Source: Solimonas aquatica (lineage in GTDB: Bacteria; Pseudomonadota; Gammaproteobacteria; Nevskiales; Nevskiaceae). Taken from it: 64,000 nucleotides of DNA. Position 1 is the stretch's first letter. Each line of letters starts with the position of its first letter. Under the pieces are notes generated by a model. That model did no database searches. It saw only the letters and a program-made list of their open reading frames with translations, and was not told the DNA's origin. The stretch is taken from assembly GCF_900111015.1 (NCBI RefSeq), contig NZ_FOFS01000016.1:1-64000 (forward strand), written 5' to 3'. Made by a program: the position numbers and the translations under genes. This document shows positions 61,789 through 64,000 of the stretch, piece after piece.

Positions 61789-62426
61789 AGATTCTGATCG
61801 CCGATGATCATCCGCTGCTGCGCCAGGCGCTGGCGCAGGCCCTGCCCTCGTTCTTCAGCGAGCCCTGCCGGATCGTCGAGGCCGACAGCCTGCAGAGCCT
61901 GGAGCAGGCGCTGGCCGCACATGCCGATCTCGACCTCGCGCTGCTGGACCTGCACATGCCCGGCGCCGAAGGTTATTCGGCGCTGGTGTATCTGCGCAGC
62001 GAACGTCCGGCGCTGCCGGTGCTGATGATTTCCTCCGACGATGCCGCGCGCACCGTGCAGCGCGCGCGCCAGTTCGGCGCGGCGGGCTTCCTGAGCAAGT
62101 CGGCGCCGCTGCCGCTGATCGGCGAGGCGCTGCGCAGCGTGATGGCCGGCGGCGAATGGTTTCCCGGCGCGGCCGGTGAAGACCCGCAGGATGCGCAGCT
62201 GGCCACGCGTCTGGCGCAGCTCACGCCGCAGCAGCTGCGCGTGCTGCTGTGCCTGGCGCGCGGCCTGCTCAACAAGCAGATCGCCTACGAGCTGGGCCTG
62301 GCCGAGAACACCGTGAAGGTGCATGTCTCGGCCATTCTCGCCAAGCTGGAATGCCATAGCCGCACCCAGGCCGCCGTGCTGCTGCGCGCGCTGCGCCTGG
62401 ACGACTCAGACCGCGCGCCGCAATAG
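61785..62426 (+). CDS. LuxR/NarL-type response regulator
   Basis: The 213-residue regulator has the receiver pocket IADDHP, the phosphoacceptor Asp55 in LALLDLHMPG, a lysine in GFLSKSAPL and the LuxR helix-turn-helix LTPQQLRVLLCLARGLLNKQIAYEL. It overlaps the TerC gene by ATGA and is convergent with, and overlaps by 21 bases, the hybrid kinase gene at the window end. That kinase is a candidate partner. Confidence 0.92.
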   Translation: MKILIADDHPLLRQALAQALPSFFSEPCRIVEADSLQSLEQALAAHADLDLALLDLHMPGAEGYSALVYLRSERPALPVLMISSDDAARTVQRARQFGAAGFLSKSAPLPLIGEALRSVMAGGEWFPGAAGEDPQDAQLATRLAQLTPQQLRVLLCLARGLLNKQIAYELGLAENTVKVHVSAILAKLECHSRTQAAVLLRALRLDDSDRAPQ

Positions 62427-64000
62427 GCTGCCGATCAGCGCGCGCAGCGCCGCCGGCTTCACCGGCTTGCCCAGATACGCCCAGCCGCGTTCGCGCCAGC
62501 GCGCCAGCAGCGCCTCGTCCTGATCGCCGGAGATCACGATCACCGCCGGCGGCTTCGGCCATTGCGGCGCCAGACGATCAAACAGCTGCCAGCCCTCGCC
62601 ATCACCGAGGCGGTGATCGAGCAGCAAGAGTTCCGGTGCCGGCTCGCTGGCCTGCAGCGCCAGCGCCTGTTCGGCACCGGCCGCCAGCCGCACCACGCAG
62701 CCCCAGCCCTGCAGCAGCTCGCGCGTGGCCTCGCGCACGCGCGCATCGTCGTCGATGCACCAGATGCGGCGCTGCTGCAGGCTGGAACCGCCCGCCGCCA
62801 CCTGCGCCACGGCCGCCGGCGCGGGACTTTCACCAGCCGGCAGGCGCAAGGCAAATACGCTGCCCCGCCCTGGCTGCGAGCGCAGGCTCAGGCGATGGCC
62901 CAGGCGCCGGGCGATGCGTTCGACAATCGCCAGCCCCAGGCCCGCGCCCGCTTCACCGCCGCGATCCAGACGCCGGAACTCTTCGAAGATCTCCTCGCGC
63001 TGATGCTCGGCGATGCCGATGCCGGTATCCCAGACCTCGATGCGCCATTGCCCGCCTTCACGACGACAGGCCAGCAGCACGCCGCCCTTGCGCGTGTAGC
63101 GCAGGGCATTGGACAGCAGGTTTTGCAGGATGCGGCGCAGCAGGGCTTCGTCGCTGCGCACGATGGCGCGCGTCGCCCTCACCCGCAGCGACAGGCCGCG
63201 CGCCTGCGCCAGAATGCTGAACTCGCGCGCCAGGGTTTCGAACAGCGGCTGCAGCGCGAAGTCGCGAATCTCGGCGGCGATGGCACCGGACTCGATGCGC
63301 GAGATGTCCAGCAGGCTGGTGAGAATCGCGTCCTGTGCCGAGAGGGCTTCTTCGATGTTCGCCGCCACCCGCTGCGTCTCGGGTTCGCGCAGACGCGCCT
63401 GCAGCGCCGACAGATAAAGACGGGCCGCATTGAGCGGCTGCAGAAGATCATGCACCGCCGCCGCCACGAAGCGGGTCTTGGCGCGATTGGCGCGCTCGGC
63501 CTCGCCGCGCGCCTGCGCCAGATCCTCGGTGCGCTGCGCGACACGCCGCTCCAGCACGCCGGCGAGTTCACGCAGCTCGCGCGCGGCGGCCTTGTAGCTC
63601 GTGATATCGGCATAGGCGGTGACGAAGCCGCCGCCGGGCAGCGGATTGCCGCGCATTTCCAGTACCGTGCCATCGGCCCATTCGCGCTCGAAGGTGTACG
63701 GCGCACCGGCGCGCAGATGCTGCAGGCGCTTGTGAATCTCGGCCTCCAGATCGCGCACGCCGAGCAGGCCGCGCGCAGCGTTGTAGCGCAGCAGTTCTTC
63801 GATGGGCCGGCCGACGCGCAGCAGCTCCGGCGGATAGCGGAAGATTTCCGCGTAACGGCGGTTCCAGGACACCAGGCGCAGCTCGGCATCGATCACACTC
63901 ACGCCCTGCGGCAGATGCTCCAGGCTGCGCACCTGTCCCTGTGCGGCCTGCTGCGCGGCGGCCACCACCGCGTCCTGCGCGCTGCGCAGCGCCTGCGCGT
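62406..64000 (-). CDS. hybrid sensor histidine kinase (PAS, HisKA, HATPase, receiver), 5' end beyond the window
   Basis: The visible 531 codons run from beyond the right edge; the frame is still open at 64000, so the start and any further N-terminal domain are not seen. In order: a PAS domain (VSVIDAELRLVSWNRRYAEIF), a coiled linker, the phosphoacceptor helix FVAAAVHDLLQPLN, an HATPase with LLSNALRYTRKGG, DTGIGIA and GAGLGLAIV, and a C-terminal receiver with CIDDDARV and LLLLDHRLGDG. No membrane helix is seen in this part. The PAS-HisKA-receiver layout resembles the NahK/ErcS'-type kinases. Confidence 0.9.
   Translation of the reverse strand, partial: AQALRSAQDAVVAAAQQAAQGQVRSLEHLPQGVSVIDAELRLVSWNRRYAEIFRYPPELLRVGRPIEELLRYNAARGLLGVRDLEAEIHKRLQHLRAGAPYTFEREWADGTVLEMRGNPLPGGGFVTAYADITSYKAAARELRELAGVLERRVAQRTEDLAQARGEAERANRAKTRFVAAAVHDLLQPLNAARLYLSALQARLREPETQRVAANIEEALSAQDAILTSLLDISRIESGAIAAEIRDFALQPLFETLAREFSILAQARGLSLRVRATRAIVRSDEALLRRILQNLLSNALRYTRKGGVLLACRREGGQWRIEVWDTGIGIAEHQREEIFEEFRRLDRGGEAGAGLGLAIVERIARRLGHRLSLRSQPGRGSVFALRLPAGESPAPAAVAQVAAGGSSLQQRRIWCIDDDARVREATRELLQGWGCVVRLAAGAEQALALQASEPAPELLLLDHRLGDGEGWQLFDRLAPQWPKPPAVIVISGDQDEALLARWRERGWAYLGKPVKPAALRALIGSLLRRAV

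Overview
The window looks like chromosomal DNA of a high-GC gammaproteobacterium. The basis is the order zapB-like gene / zapA / 6S RNA / 5-formyl-THF cyclo-ligase, the metX-metW pair, the coupled proC-yggT genes, class I fbp, and groESL carrying both a heat-shock promoter and a CIRCE operator. A member of the Nevskiales/Xanthomonadales neighbourhood (Solimonas- or Hydrocarboniphaga-like) is my best guess from gene content and dispersed repeats. It is an inference, not a database result.

Layout. 1-600: a palindrome-rich noncoding stretch. 0.6-27.7 kb: ordinary housekeeping genes (thiolase, amino acid permease, hemH, OmpA-like porin, sohB, a DegP/Q/MucD-type protease, zapA, 6S RNA, ilvA, proC, metXW, hsp20, a CbpA-type DnaJ, fbp, a WYL regulator, groESL). 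Small repeats are scattered among them, including two MITE-like palindromic elements on either side of groEL. 28.1-59.05 kb: a catabolic cluster of about 31 kb with patchily lower GC. 59.2-64 kb: ordinary genes again (methyltransferase, a Fur-box region with small ORFs, a mini-gene broken by a 268-bp inverted-repeat element, TerC, a response regulator, and a hybrid histidine kinase cut by the window edge).

The catabolic cluster is the interesting part. Its right half encodes a single 849-residue protein. This joins a plant-type 2Fe-2S ferredoxin, an FAD/NAD(P)H reductase and a squalene-epoxidase/MonCI-like flavin monooxygenase, apparently a self-sufficient oxygenase. Next to it are an SDR dehydrogenase, a limonene-1,2-epoxide-hydrolase-family protein with the full catalytic set, and a membrane histidine kinase with a LuxR-type response regulator. 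A long minus-strand run then encodes two acyl-CoA dehydrogenases, an enoyl-CoA hydratase, an acyl-CoA ligase, an MMPL/RND transporter, a DUF1329 protein, a YCF48/BNR propeller, three small membrane proteins and a c-type heme protein. Further left are a second ligase, an alpha/beta epoxide hydrolase, a second DUF1329 protein, a DUF1302 outer-membrane-type protein, a heme-propeller fusion and a cytochrome c. On the plus strand at the right edge is an HMG-CoA lyase / 3-oxoacid CoA-transferase operon.

Read together, the genes suggest uptake or export of a hydrophobic, probably isoprenoid or alicyclic alkene. This would be followed by epoxidation, epoxide hydrolysis to a diol, alcohol oxidation, CoA activation, beta-oxidation, and final handling of HMG-CoA and acetoacetate. 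The individual families are well supported by motifs. The substrate and the order of the steps are inference.
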